A stretch of DNA of 60,000 nucleotides, from the NCBI GenBank assembly GCA_903813345.2, contig CAIIXF020000007.1, positions 10,485,730 to 10,545,729 of the forward strand, read 5' to 3'. Position 1 is the first letter of the stretch; every line of letters starts with the position of its first letter. The notes below the pieces were generated by a model. The model worked only from the letters and a program-made list of their open reading frames with translations, made no database searches and was not told the origin of the DNA. Below are positions 32,941-46,014 of the stretch, one piece after another. The position numbers and the translations under genes were made by a program. Source of the stretch: Owenia fusiformis (taxonomy: Eukaryota > Annelida > Polychaeta > Sabellida > Oweniidae).

Positions 32941-33662
32941 TTACATTTTACTTATCATTTACTACGTATACTGTTCACTTTGCATATACATGTATGTAAT
33001 TTTCATCTTAAACCCCAGTCACTTTTTCATTTTATTTACATCAGGGCAATTTATAAATGTTATTCATAGTGCTAGGATGTAATATCAAATGAAAAGTGAT
33101 CGTGCAGCATTGACAAATAATGATTCAATCTTGTTGAGCCACTTGATTTCTACGGCCACTGCAGAAATGAAAAATATTATAACTCCGAGTTATAATTTCT
33201 ACGCCTAACCTGCGCCCTGTAAAAATCTGCATACGCCGTACGGAGACCGCAAGGCGCCCGTAGTTTTCCTACGCTCGCCGCAGAAATTCACCGATTTAAT
33301 TGATCTGCGGTCGACTTACGACCGCCGTGCGACAAATGTGACTGGGGTGTTACGCTTGTTTAAAGTTTGTGCGATGCAAATGTCCAGATGCATTCTAATT
33401 TGTCAGAGCCCCTCTTTAACCCATGCTGTTTATCCCAAGGTAGTAAAGGCTGTGGGTCCCACAATGGACAAGATCACCGTGAAGATGCTCCCCAAGTTAT
33501 ATTGATCTAGAATTGTATTGTTATTTGATATACTGTTTAGACTTTGCTAGATGATATATAAACTTTTGTAGATGATTACATTTTACTTATCATTTACTAC
33601 GTATACTGTTCACTTTGCATATACATGTATGTAATTTTCATCTTAAACCCCAGTCACTTTTT
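32941..33662. repeat. pair of identical 87 bp direct repeats 635 bp apart
   Basis: 32941-33027 and 33576-33662 appear identical base for base, ending in CTTAAACCCCAGTCACTTTTT. The interval includes a MITE (33012-33348) whose left terminus is the end of the first repeat copy. Confidence 0.9.
33012..33348. mobile_element. MITE with ACCCCAGTCAC termini
   Basis: ACCCCAGTCAC at 33012 and inverted GTGACTGGGGT at 33338-33348 bound 337 bp. The interior is GC-richer with ACGCCGTACGGAGACCGCAA-like sequence and no coding frame. Confidence 0.7.
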
Positions 33663-35906
33663 AGAAATTAGAAAATTGAGCTGATTTAAGCACATTGAAA
33701 ATAACTATTTCAGCGTTTTTCGAGCTCAAATCTGGAGCAAAATTCACGCACCTGAAATTTGCAAAGTTAGCATACTTCCAACAATCAACTGCAACTGAGT
33801 TACGCTGATTAAACGTGTATGTACTCTGACGACATACAACGTTCCTGAGGAATTTTGTGGGTCCTTTGAACTAGTCCATAAAATATACATTTATACAAGA
33901 GATCACTTTCATCTCGATCTTTATCAGACTGTTATTAAGATAAGCTAAAAACTTAAGCATTATCATAAATAAATAGGCACGAGAGAAGTGCTACTGAAAA
34001 CATATTCCAAAACCGTGCCAATTAATTAAATAAAGTACTCGCCATAACCTTTGTTGCAACGTTAGCAATCACAATGCCAAGGTTATGGATGACTGTCGCA
34101 CTGATACGGCCTTGCACTGTCTAGGCTGGAAAATTAAAAAGTCACGTATTTTGATTATTGCTGAGCGTACATTCGATTAACTGGGATATTAAAAATAATT
34201 AAAAAGTCTTTACTGTTTTTTTTATATAATTACAATAAAATAAATGATAAAATTAATAATAAAGATTGAATTAATTACAGTGTTAAGTCAGTAGGTTTGC
34301 ATTTGTGAACATTTTATTTGACACGCTGAGAATCAACAATGCAAAACAATGTCGTAAAATAAATATATCCGCTTAGAATTTTTACTGAGGAAATGCATTA
34401 TCGATCATAGATTACGCCAGGTTTTTATTTACATGGACTGGTATTCTTTTGGGTATACCCTTGGAATTAAACTCCTCCTGAACAAGAAATTGTCACTTTT
34501 TAATAGAAATAATATTCACTCCCTTCAGCTCCTTTGATACAATGGATTTAATCGAAAACTGTTGATTAGTAATTGTTACAATACGATATCTCTCTGATGA
34601 CATTTGCCAGAGTGTTTATATTTGTGATATTAGATAACTGTTATTTTATGGATTAAACCAGACTGTTTTATAGAGTCAATGATTCAATTCATGTGATACA
34701 TGTTCAATGATGCATATTTTATAGAGGCAATGATAATGCAATAAATGCATGCTCCCTAAACGTACATCCTTCAAGACCGTCCTGCTGAGCTAACCGAAGT
34801 CAAATACCATTGGACCAAGGATGTAAACGTGACACCTCAACATAATTATGATAATCTACCAGATGGGATATATAATGATGCTCAAATCTCCATTACTTTA
34901 TTTCTTGTTGCGACGCATTCATTACAAGGTAGGTTCAAGAAGACGGAGAAGTTTCTTCATCCTAGATTATACTTATTTTGATTATGAAGAAATCACGCTG
35001 GTTCGTTGCGCCATTTTAAATGATAACGCATACATTTAACAAATCGAACGCTTGATGTTTTTATACCGTTCACATTTTTTCCGAAATTTTTCTATGGTTA
35101 GCCATATTCAATTTGGCATGTATTTTGATACTTTTTTATGTTCAAATAAAATACATTAATCATATTTTACAAATATAAATAAAAGGCCACAAGACGGCCC
35201 GTTTGAATCACATAACATTATTAGCCAATGTTTAATGATTGGGACAATATTGCAGTTTGTATTGGATTGTGTTCCTGAAAAATTATCAAAAGTGCATCAC
35301 CAGAAGACTAAGAAAAAATGTTTGATACCTCTTCTTCTTTCTCATGTTTGTTGACTTTTATCCAAGTTTATTTTATGCTTTCATTATGTTTTATATATAT
35401 TCTCATATTTTCATAAATGTATGATACTAAAACACGATACATTTACAAAGTATTCATTGAATAAATGATAAAGTGAATCGTGATTTTCATGTTTGTACCA
35501 TTCTTTTGAAAGCCAATGTTGCATATAACTTGTATTTTCAGCATCTTTAAAAGAACCAGCTCAAATCTTTGTAAATTTAAAGAATAAATATCAAGAAAAT
35601 GTATAATACTTTAATCACTAATGCCATGTATGTTTGATCTTTTGAATTTGATATTCAATTAAAGTTATTATCTTGAAATTGAAATCATTCGGCCATTAAA
35701 CACAAAGACCAAAAAGCTCTAAAACAGACAAAAAAGTGCATTATGAAGAGAAAAAATCCCCAACATCCAAAACAACGGCTTCCAACATACAAAGAAACAA
35801 ATCCCAATTCCCCCGTCCACACCCATTATTTAAAACCCAATTCAAATCCAGAAACCCAAGAATTTATTTTTCAGATTTTAGGAAAGACGGTCTAAGCGAC
35901 TGAACC
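33663..35906. other. gene-poor interval upstream of the vWA gene
   Basis: AT-rich and without a convincing exon. One stretch at 34764-34921 stays open and ends at a good GTAGGT donor. I could not recognise its product or find a partner exon. Confidence 0.5.
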
Positions 35907-38900
35907 ATGACCATGAAAGGTTATCTGACAGTTGCACTTATAATCACTGGATGCGTTTCCGGGGGAAGAGCGTTCGGTGTGGATATAAACGCTGTGAAAG
36001 CTATCTTCGACGTAGCAGATTCACAAACCTGGATAGACTTTCTAAAAGACCCGAGTAAAGCAGGGAGAAGTGGACTTATTGTTATTGATCTTGGTCCAAA
36101 TTTTTTTGACGCAGCCTGTGAAGGTGAAAAAACTCAAGTTGGTAGGTCACATACTGACTTTACTTCTCGAATTCTTATGGTCTTTTTCTCAAAAATAATG
36201 TTTTAGACTGAGGTTTTATATTCGATCATCTTCGTCATCGGTTTAAAATGACTGAAATGGCAATGATTACTTTGTTATGATGAAAGATAGAATCAACCTT
36301 CTACCGATACAACGCTCTTTACAAAGAAACTCCACGGATCTTAACAACCCGAAACACAATTAAGACACATTGAGAATTGTAAATCTATTTCAAATGTTGC
36401 TGGATTAAACAAGATATTTTATTTTTCAAATGTTGGATAAAACGAGATATCTGCTTTTACAGTTGGCAGAAATGGTGATGTGTGCTTCATCGTTCAAACA
36501 TCATGCCGGAACTACAACGTAATGAAGAGCATCAAGAAGGACATAAAGGACATCCTTGGCAAACTAAAATATGAGTCCTTTTACACCACTATAACTTATA
36601 GCGATAACGCGAGACAGGCGAAGGCACAAAATAAAAGATGGATTGTTAATGCAAAGAGAGTTTACCCAGGCAGGCTGAGAGTTGGAGAAGACTGCAACGA
36701 CTGCCAAGCTAGAACTGACAAAGCCCTTGAAAAATGTGAAGAATACTTTAATGATACTGCTCTCAATGGGAGAGAGACGGTCCCCAAAACAATCGTCCTT
36801 TTTACAGATGGTGTCTCATTTGGCGATAAGTTCATGGAATTGGAAGCGACGAGAAAGCTTACAATTGACAAATTAATTGAAATACAAAAAGTTCAAAGGG
36901 GGTATGAGTTAGCCCTCCAAGTCGTTAAGATTAACCAACCAAGTCATACTGCAATATCAACATTTAATGATGAATGGGGTATGATGTCTTATATTCCTGC
37001 TAAATTTCCCGAAAGGGTACATGTGAACAAACTTGGAGAAAATAATGACCAAGACGTGGAAATCGCTGTTGCTGGAGAAAAGCTAGTAGACGAACTTGTA
37101 CCAAGTAAACGCATTATAAACACTTTGATTGATGTCATACATTAATAATACATATATTATGTACATCATTCATAAAAGTCATCCTTCAGAGGATGAATAT
37201 TTGTGAGATTCCTATAAGTGTACACAGTTGTTTGTTGTTCCAAACTTTCAATCACATAGTGAGCGAGTGATTTTTTCCGATATAATTTAGCCTTTGTCCG
37301 ACCCACACATGCATGCGCCTATGTTTACGTATAATATAGGGTACAAAAGCTTGATGAAAAGGTTATGCAACATTTTCTTTCATCTTTCAGAACCATGCTG
37401 CACGGCAGATGTCGTGTTCATCATTGATACCTCAGACAGCATTAATTCAACAGATATACAACTTCTTCTCGATTTCGTCCATGGGTTTATAGAGGTCCAG
37501 GAGAAGATGTTGAATCCCAAAGCCGATGACAAAACCTACGGTCTTCAGGTAGATCATTAATAACTTGATATACACGATGAAAAAACTTTATTTGGTTTTT
37601 ATGACTTATTACGCTATTTTATTTGCATACTTTATTTTGGATTATATTTTGATCTTTCCCCAATTTGGCACTTGTGTTTACATAATATGAAATACAGAAA
37701 AATACACTCGATAAATTAAACTTTAAATAACGGAGCAGGTACTGTAATGTTTCATAAAAAGGTGATTTTCTCGAACAGACAATGGACATAGGTGTACATT
37801 GAAAAATTGCAACAAACAGCATGAGTGTGAAATATAAAAACTGCACTACTACCCAGAGCTCAACAAGTCACTAGAAGCATTATTATATTATACTATACTT
37901 TGCATATCTTTCCAAAGTGTCGATACAAGCGCCAAGAATAGTGGGGAAAGAATTCATAAGGGGTTCTCATTCAAAAGTCCATTTGCGTTGTTACAAGAGG
38001 AACCCCCTTTGTACAAAAATGATACACCTGCTCCATAAAATGTAAGAGATCTTATTGTCATTGAGACTGAAAGTAATGAACAATCGAACATAGAATTGAT
38101 TTAAAAGTCTCTCAAATGGGGACATCTGACTGATATATGGAGAGCGTTATATTTATGCTTATAGATTGCTGTTCTAACATATTGTGGAGCAGTAAAAGTT
38201 CACGCCACACTTGGGGAGAAAAGTAGAGAAGAACTTATGACTATAATCGACGGTATCAGTAATAAATCTTGCACATTTACATCTACACATTTGGCTCTGA
38301 AGTCGGCACTGCATCAATTGGATAAGACACCAAAAGCACGTAAAGAACCACATGTCAGGAAGATAGCCGTTTTAGCCACTGATGGTCGAACTTATAAAGT
38401 TGGAACGAATCAGGCGTACACAGGCCCTGATACAATTAATGCCGCGAAAGCCATCAAGAACATTGGAGATGGACGGGGAGAAGTGTTCCTTGTTGGTAAG
38501 AATTTACATGTAACAAACACACTGTAGTGTGACAATCTATTTTCCTGGAAAGGAATGTACATGTGAATAATTTGTTGTCAATAACCACAGGTTTACCCAA
38601 CAAGAAACTGAAAACTACCGGAGTTAATGATGAATGGCCTCACCTTCCGTCAGCACCAACTAAATGTAATTTCGTGGACATGAGAAATGGAACATTTGAA
38701 GATCTAAGTGCTGTCGGAAAATACCTTACTAAGAAGATTTGCTATGAAAGTAAGTAAAGGGGAGTAAGATACATAATGTATTTTGATAGTTTTTAGTTGT
38801 GATATGTCATGTTGCATACGAAGTTAGTTAATTTCACAGTCTGTATGCTTACATCCTTCCGTATGGGTTCCCATTGAATTGCGTATGAAAGTCTGTTTCG

Positions 38901-39705
38901 CATATTATTTCGCATGCATTGCGATACCCATGGCATATTTCTGCTTCATCAGGGCTGTGAAGAAATGAGATCTCATGGTTTATCTCATGATACTTCACAT
39001 GCTAGATTTGAACATGTGGTGGGCTTTGTATAAAAAACCTCCTACCTCATACCCACCTACCCACGTACGTTGATACAGTCTATGAAGGGTTCGACTTTAA
39101 AGATCTTAATTTTATTAAATCTTAGTTAATGATGCATTTGTAACGACCATTGATAGCAAGTTACTACTACAGCCGAGCTGGGTTCGATTCCCACTCGAGG
39201 TATCGAATTTAGCACACTTTCTTTCAATTTCTTTATCTGGCTTGTTGGACCTTTTGCTCGTGGTCGTTAGTTAGTTATTCCCATGGGGCACCCTCGGGTC
39301 AATACACATTACAAAATTCACCAATTATGCCTTTATTATGGATATGTCATACGTCTGGTCATAAAATAAAGCCGGGATTATAAAAATGTTAATAATTAGA
39401 GCTATTTTGAGATTTAAAAATCTTTAAAATTGAACCCTTCAATGACTGTATCATGTCCCACGTAGGTGGGTATGTGGGTATGAGGTAGGAGGTTTTTTAT
39501 ACAAAGCCCATGTGGTGTGATATGCTCGGTCATATGATTGTCAAACTTTTCGATGAGAGTGTATACAACATACTGTTGTAGGGTAAATAACCATTATTAA
39601 AATATTTTCTCATTTCATTCATTTGAAATTTTATGTTTTCCAGAAGACGCTGCTTTCTGTTTCTTTGATGATAAAAAGCAGGACAAAAAAGAAGAAAGAG
39701 ATTGA
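35907..39705 (+). CDS. secreted protein with two von Willebrand factor A domains
   Basis: Six exons, 35907-36141, 36463-37104, 37391-37548, 38165-38495, 38591-38749 and 39644-39705, encode 528 residues in perfect phase. Residues 1 to about 22 are a signal peptide. vWA domain 1 spans about 82-285 and has a broken MIDAS: where DxSxS should stand it reads IVQTSCRN (Gln90), though LFTDG is kept. vWA domain 2 spans about 297-505 and keeps the motif: Asp305, Ser307, Ser309 in IIDTSDS, Thr386 in TSTHLAL, Asp418 in ATDGR. The C-terminus is a short Lys/Asp/Glu tail (KKQDKKEERD). There is no membrane segment, EGF or collagen repeat. Tandem vWA domains occur in matrix proteins such as matrilins and mussel byssal proximal thread matrix protein, so an extracellular matrix or adhesive role is plausible but not shown. 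The start is the first Met before the leader. Confidence 0.92.
39021..39508. mobile_element. hAT-like non-autonomous foldback with 8 bp target duplication
   Basis: Inverted arms of about 95 bp begin GGGCTTTGTATAAAAAACCT and end with the inverse. CATGTGGT flanks both sides exactly (39013-39020 and 39509-39516); 8 bp target duplications are typical of hAT elements. The inside contains a tRNA B-box-like string (GGTTCGATTCC near 39180), which may be chance or a SINE relic. It lies in the last intron of the vWA gene. Confidence 0.8.
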
Positions 39706-40360
39706 CAAAATGTTTCTGAACCCCATTTCTGAAGATAAATTGATAAAGTTATTGCGGAAGAGGAGTGGTCTGCTTAAACCTTATTTTTGAAAAATGTCTT
39801 TGTACGAAATATACAAAATCTTATAATTAACATAAACACGAACTTTTTCAAATTTGTTGCTCTTAGAGCTCATATTTGACTTTTTAAAGTCGGTATTCCT
39901 TATTATATGTTTTGATGGAGGCTGTGTCAAATATTAAAGGTATGAGACTGGAGAATAGTACTCATGGTCATATTTGGTAAGGTACGCACGCAAATATTTT
40001 AATTGTGTCATTGAAGGCTAATTATACCCCCATCACACTCGGGATGGTGTCCTTACTGTACTGCTGCGACCGTATGAAATGCCCATCCCGTTGAAACGCA
40101 GCAAGGGCGTCTCACCGTCTTACGGGGATATATTACTAGTTGTACAAATTAATAATTATACAGTGAGTAGCACAGGACTAATACCCCGTACTTAAAGAGC
40201 TTTTTCCTCTTGTTCTTTTCACGGGGCTTTTAAAGAGGGCGTTTCAGTTTGGTTCAGGGAAATATAACTTCTACTACAACTTTTGCTTAACCACATTTAT
40301 TTATTCACATTCAAATTTGATTATACTTTAACTTGAATAAAACTTTATACAAAATACGTA

Positions 40361-41429
40361 CGAGGGTTGTCCCATAAGTCTTGAAATTTTTATTCTAATT
40401 CAAAAAGATTTTGATGAATTTGGCTGAAAATTGGTATATATCAAGATCAATCAATTATCTTCAACATGTGATAGTTTCATAACAAAATTATGAACTTGAG
40501 TAACTATTATGGTTGCTATGGTAACCGGGGGAGTCGGGGGGTGGGGCAGTAATGAAATATAGTAAAAATGTAAAATGGAGCCGTGGGAGTATTAAGGATT
40601 TTAAAGGATGGTATGTATCTTAAATTGTGAATCACCTGTTAAGATTGACAAAAACACTGTATTTTTGGTAAAATCTTATGAAATACCTCTGTGATGTCAT
40701 AATAAACTAGCACAATTGCTCAATTTTGGTACAGAGCCACAGCATTTTGAAAATCAAAATGGCAGGGATTTTGTCACCAGATGTTAAATCTTTGCGTGCA
40801 GTTGTGCAATACCACGCCTCCTTAAGGCATACACCTACACAAACAAGAACAGCCATGGGAAAAGTATATAGACAGTAAACTCCAAGTGCACCTACAATAT
40901 GGAGGTGATAGAAGAAGTTAAAAACTGGAGATACCAGCCTGGAAGATGCTCCTAGAAGTGGAAGGCCAAAATCCAGTGACAATCTCATATCACATATTGC
41001 AGAGAGTAGGCCTATAAGGGCTGAAATGAGAACTACTCAGTGTAGGAAGATCGCTTAGACTTTAATATTAGTAAGAGTACTGCTCACAGAGTGATGAAGA
41101 AAGACCTTTGGATGTCAAAGGTAGCCCCTAGATTCATTCCACATATTCTGACAGAGGAGCAGAAAAGGCAACGTGTTGAGCTGAGCCAGGGGTTCCCAAA
41201 TCCTTAATTTTTACGTCATATTTGTATTTTTATCCTGTTTTCTGCCCCGGGTACCCCCAACATTCCATTTTTAATCATCTGTAACATTACCAAATGATCT
41301 TATTATGCTATGAAACTTACAGAGATAGTAGAAATATATCTACGTTAGAAAATGTGAAATTTTTATCATTGTATCTCAAATATTCTATGAATAAGAATAA
41401 AAATTTCAAGACTTATGGGACAACCCTCG
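40361..41429 (+). mobile_element. mariner element with partly preserved transposase N-terminus
   Basis: TA-flanked termini begin CGAGGGTTGTCCCATAAGTC. The two inverted ends agree at about 41 of 42 positions. Broken frames encode mariner N-terminal helix-turn-helix parts: LEDAPRSGRPKSSD (40935-40980) and STAHRVMKKDLWMSKVAPRF (about 41080-41140), then ILTEEQKRQRVE. The catalytic C-terminal half is missing, replaced by non-coding sequence. It is a dead internal-deletion derivative lying between the vWA and EF-hand genes. Confidence 0.88.
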
Positions 41430-41565
41430 TATATATAAATTAATATAAGTGTCCTATCTACTAATTATAACAAAATATGAAAAATGTTCTTGGTGACGAA
41501 TGTTGTCATATTGAGTCTCCTTAGTGATATAACAATTGGGCGTCTATCCATCAGCTGTGTCGTGC

Positions 41566-44500
41566 TCATGTCAGGATCTAGAAAAACAATTAAATGTCAA
41601 ATCTATTAGCATAATGGCCTATGGAAAGAATAAAATGTATGTAAAATCTAGTTGGAAAGAAATGGGGCATTGACAAGCAAAATATGTCATGAGGGCATAT
41701 GAGCGTATTTAACCAAATCAATGAACATTTAACAAACATTTAAACAAACTGCTTAATGAAAGGACATGTCTACGCAAGGTCTACGCGTAATAGTCTACAT
41801 GGGTTTTCTAAGAATCTGGTAAGGTGTACAAGTATCAAATACAATCATATCACAGGGCATTTATGACATTAGATTGTAAGCCATTTTAACTTCATATTTA
41901 CCTTCTTCCAATTTGCAATGAATTCAGCCTTTGTTATTGTGCCATCACCTTAAAACGTATTCAAAATATACATACGCATGTGTTAGCTAAAATATCATCG
42001 TCTGGATGAGATGCATGTTCGAATCTGAGTCTGACATTTTATAATCGTTACTTTAGGCCATATCATAATTTGAATTCAAAAAATTCATGCCGCCCATTGT
42101 TGAGTTTTTGAGATAGAGGTTTGACGCTGAGCTTGAAACAGCCATACGTACCTTGTGAATCAAAATTATGATACGAGAAAACAAGAGTAGTTACCATCAG
42201 TATCCAGAAGTTTGTATAGACCTTCTAGTTCGGACATTTCAACGCTTCCGCTGCCATCTCCATCCAATTTCTACATATAAGAATCAAAATATATTCACCT
42301 GTCTTTTATTAACTCTCTGATTTCTGATTGTATATCTATAAAAACAATAAATTAATTTCATTGTGAGAGATATCAGTATACCTGTTTCATTGGTTATCTT
42401 CCAACACATTTCTCGACATAAAAAAGCAATTTTCTCCAAAGTTAATGATTCTTTGTAGTGGTTTATGCGATCTTTCATTATGTATAATGTAAGGTTTTAA
42501 TCAGGTCCGCTGTATCGATAGAAAAGAATCATGGAATCAATTCTCTTAGTGCTGTTTCTCATAAATAAGACATAAGTTTAGGATGTCAATGATGTTATTA
42601 TCTATTTGATAAATAAATAAATATCCAGGTCTATGTTCTGCAACAATTAGATTCAAGCCTGATACAAGCACAGATACACATACATAATTTACTGAATTTC
42701 ATTCTACATGTTATTATCTTGCAACAGCACAACATGTTTAAAAATATATTCTTGAAAATAATTTAGCCCTGGAAACTATTTCCGCCATTGGTTGTCGAGT
42801 AACAATCCGGGAGTAATAATATAAATATGTAATTTCAAGTGCCAAAAGGGAAAACTAAAAACCACCGAAAGAAAAAAAACTAAGAATACAAGCAGCCATA
42901 ACGAAATAGTGTATCCAGCATCTCAATAATCAAAGATCAATGCCTGTTCAGGCACTTTACCTAATGTTCCCTGCTCCAGCACTCAGAAGCCGTTATCACA
43001 AACCGAAAGCCAACGAGCCAGAGACATGTAAAACACTTAGCCGATGTTTCAATGGAGTAGTAACATATATGTTAATTGTCGATTATACTGAGTTTTTTTT
43101 ATTGAATTAACGCTGCTAATTTAATATCGGAGAGCGGGCACACGGGAAGACTCATAAACTAAAATAATGCATATTTACCTTGAACACTTTTTGGGCGGAA
43201 TCTTCAGAGCCGTTGAACACTTCTTTCCAGTGACTGATGAATTCCGACAGTGAAACAGAACCATCACCTAGAATCAAACATAGCATGAATAAGGCAAAAC
43301 ATCACCGGAGCGCCTCCAGTAAAACATCAAATTAATAACAATATTTTGTTGAAAATTACATCTCTTTATATACAAATGGTAAAATCTAATAAGTTTGGCC
43401 TTTTGAATAAGTAAATCAAATAAAGTTTTGGAATACTATTAATCCAGTTACTAGATAAAACGTATTTGAAAGGGCAAAGGTATTTGGACGATAAGATATA
43501 TGGGTATATAATTATAATATTTACTCTTTAATCTTTGTGGGATATCTAACAAAATTTTAAAAAAAATGGTGCCCTTGATAAAAAATTAACCAGAATTGCT
43601 AAAAATGAAAAATGAAAGCATCATCCATTGTACTCAATTTACAGTATACTCAGTACTCCATTTTTCAATTTCTAATGGTACTCAGATGTGAGTAGGTAGT
43701 TACCAGTTTCGCCACCAGGTGGCTGATTCGGGTGAAATAACATGGCAGGGTATTACAAAATTCCCTTAAAGGGATATTCCTGGCCAGACCATTTCTATCC
43801 TTATATGATAGCTATAATCATATATATACTTTCCATATTCAGCAAAACACAGGAAAATGTTTCAATATAGTCAGTATTGATAATTAAAAAATGTAGTACT
43901 CATTTCCATTAAGCTGCCATCTTTTAACATTTCACTCAGCAAGTGATGTCATTGACTCTCAACTTTCAGAACCTTGCCTATAACAGTATAGGAAAGTATC
44001 ACAAAATCACTTCTAGACAAGTGGTCCTTACTTTATGTGCAAAAATATTTTCAGAGCTTGTCAACTTAGAATAAAAGAAGAGACTTATAGAAGGATTAAA
44101 TCATAGGACACGATTGAAAAAGAATATTCTATTGATTTTCCTTTCTTTCCTAATGCTATATGCAAAGTTGAGAGTCGATGACATCACTTCCTGAGTGAAA
44201 TCTTAAAAGATGGCAGCCTACTGGAATTGAGTACTAAATTTTTAAGTGATCAAAATTGACCATATCGAAACATTTTTCCGTGTTTTGCTAAACATGGAAA
44301 GTATACATATGGTTATAGCTCCCTTATTAGGGGAGAGATGGATACCTTTAAACTTGAATATGCATCAGTTTTAATGGTTCACTTTTCAAATTACCCTTAT
44401 GTATGTGATAGTTATACAAATTAGAATATGGCCAATAAAAGAAAATATTATCTGCCCAACGTAATTTGTAAATGTAGATGTAATTTTATATTTAGATTCC

Positions 44501-44719
44501 AAATATGACACCAGTTTGACTGAATTATGAATTTTTAATGACGTAAATCAAGATTATTTCTACTCGCATCTAGGATATTCAAAACGCCCATCAACTCATT
44601 TACAAGTCCTTACCATCAGAATCGAATCTCTTGAAGCAAGCCATCAATTCATCTTTGGTTATTGTACCGTCGTTATCAAGATCCACCTTATTGTACATTC
44701 CTTCGATCATTGCGTCCAT
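41566..44719 (-). CDS. small four-EF-hand calcium-binding protein (calmodulin-like)
   Basis: Coding exons, transcript order: 44719-44614, 43267-43179, 42270-42195, 41948-41902 and 41577-41566. They encode 109 residues with closing phases; the last exon contributes only ILT and the stop. Four canonical EF loops are visible: DLDNDGTITKDE, DSDGDGSVSLSE, DGDGSGSVEMSE and DTDGDGTITKAE, each with acidic residues at positions 1, 3 and 12. Introns split loops 2 and 4 after the same G codon. There is no signal peptide, so it is probably an intracellular Ca2+ sensor or buffer; it is shorter than calmodulin (about 149). The first coding exon begins three bases before the ATG; an untranslated exon with a TATA box is proposed near 47338-47400. 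Large introns contain repeats. Confidence 0.92.
43798..44340. mobile_element. foldback element with about 190 bp arms
   Basis: The left arm (43800-43985, including GATGTCATTGACTCTCAACT) is inverted at 44150-44340 (AGTTGAGAGTCGATGACATC). Both arms carry a GCAAAACAC/GTGTTTTGC block. There is no transposase. It lies in an intron of the EF-hand gene. Confidence 0.82.
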
Positions 44720-44949
44720 TTTCTACAGTGCAACAACAGAAAGTATCATTAAGTAGATGAAGGATACAGTCGATCAACTATTTGGAAATCTTCCGTATAT
44801 CTGAAGATGGGTTGATCGCAATCGATAATTGCATATGAGCATACTTTACTAATAAATTAGATTTGTTTTTATAGTATAATTATCTACATATTAGATTATA
44901 ACCACTATTTAGACCTTGTTATTGCAAATAAATAATAGATTACAGCTAA

Positions 44950-45135
44950 AGCTATAATTCATTGTCACATATAATCCATAGTCACTTATAGATCAGAGTC
45001 ACTTATAATTCATTGTCACATATAATTCACAGTCACTTATAATTTATTGTCAAATATAATTTATTGTCAAATATAATTCATTGTCACATAAAGTCCATTG
45101 CCACATATAATTCGTTGTCACATATAACCCATTGT
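44950..45135. repeat. minisatellite, about 17 bp unit
   Basis: About ten copies of TCATTGTCACATATAAT with drift (TTATTGTCAAATATAAT, CACAGTCACTTATAAT). It lies in the first intron of the EF-hand gene. Confidence 0.9.
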
Positions 45136-45428
45136 CTCCAAGGTGGGATTATCTAAGATAAGTATGTAAGATAAGATGTCATTAATCATTATTGTGCTGA
45201 ATTTGAAATAAATAATTGAATCGATTGTCTACTGTTATGATTGAAAAAATCAAATAAGCAAAACAAAGAATATAATCTGGGTAGTGATACATTGCGACGT
45301 CATGCCTAACCGAACTACAAAGGTGCTTCATTCTATCCAGCTAAAGTGGATGGAGCAATGCCATCGGCATTTGACTATCTTGTAGACTGTGTTCATAATA
45401 TATCATATACAATGATTTGAGTGCTGCT

Positions 45429-46014
45429 TAACCCCCCTATCACACCAAACTAGTTCTTACCCGTTCTTGCCAGTCCTACGAAAACGTGGTAAAACGGGCT
45501 CAATCTGGCTGTGGTCGGGAAATATGTCTAAAATAATTAGCTACTTCGTTCATAAACAGTCTTCAATACGTCCATTTCATTCGCAGTCCGGTCAGATCAC
45601 ACCACGTCGGTGTGCAACGTCGTATAACGCGTCCCTTAGTCTTGAAGGTCATCATGACCTGATTGCAGAACGGTATGGTCGCCATCGAATTTTGAATCGA
45701 TTCAAAATTCTAAATCACATATCCCGTCCGGGAAAGTCCATGAAGTTCGTAAACAGATCGTAGAACGTTGTAGCTACGTATATTCAGTTCGCACACAGTT
45801 TAAAACAGATTCGACAACGTTTTAACGATCACCAGAACATTTTGAGCATGCTCTTAGTTCTGGAGGATCTACTCGTTCTAGTAGTTTTATGAAGTTTGTA
45901 AACAGATCCCAAACGGTTCTTAGTGGGTTCTTAGTACGTCAAATCAGTTCGTGCACAGTTTAAGCCCGTTTTCGAGAACGTAGTGAGAACTAGTTTGGTG
46001 TAATAGTAGGGTTA
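45429..46014. mobile_element. MITE with CACACCAAACTAGTTCT termini
   Basis: TAACCCCCCTATCACACCAA at the left and the inverse TTGGTGTAATAGTAGGGTTA at the right bound about 585 bp. The interior has several GTTCGTAAACAGATC / CACAGTTTAA repeats. No transposase frame. It lies in the first intron of the EF-hand gene. Confidence 0.75.

Noticed and set aside
39160-39215. Possible tRNA gene suggested by GGTTCGATTCC
   Set aside because: No matching A box, acceptor stem or cloverleaf could be traced; at most a SINE relic inside the foldback element.
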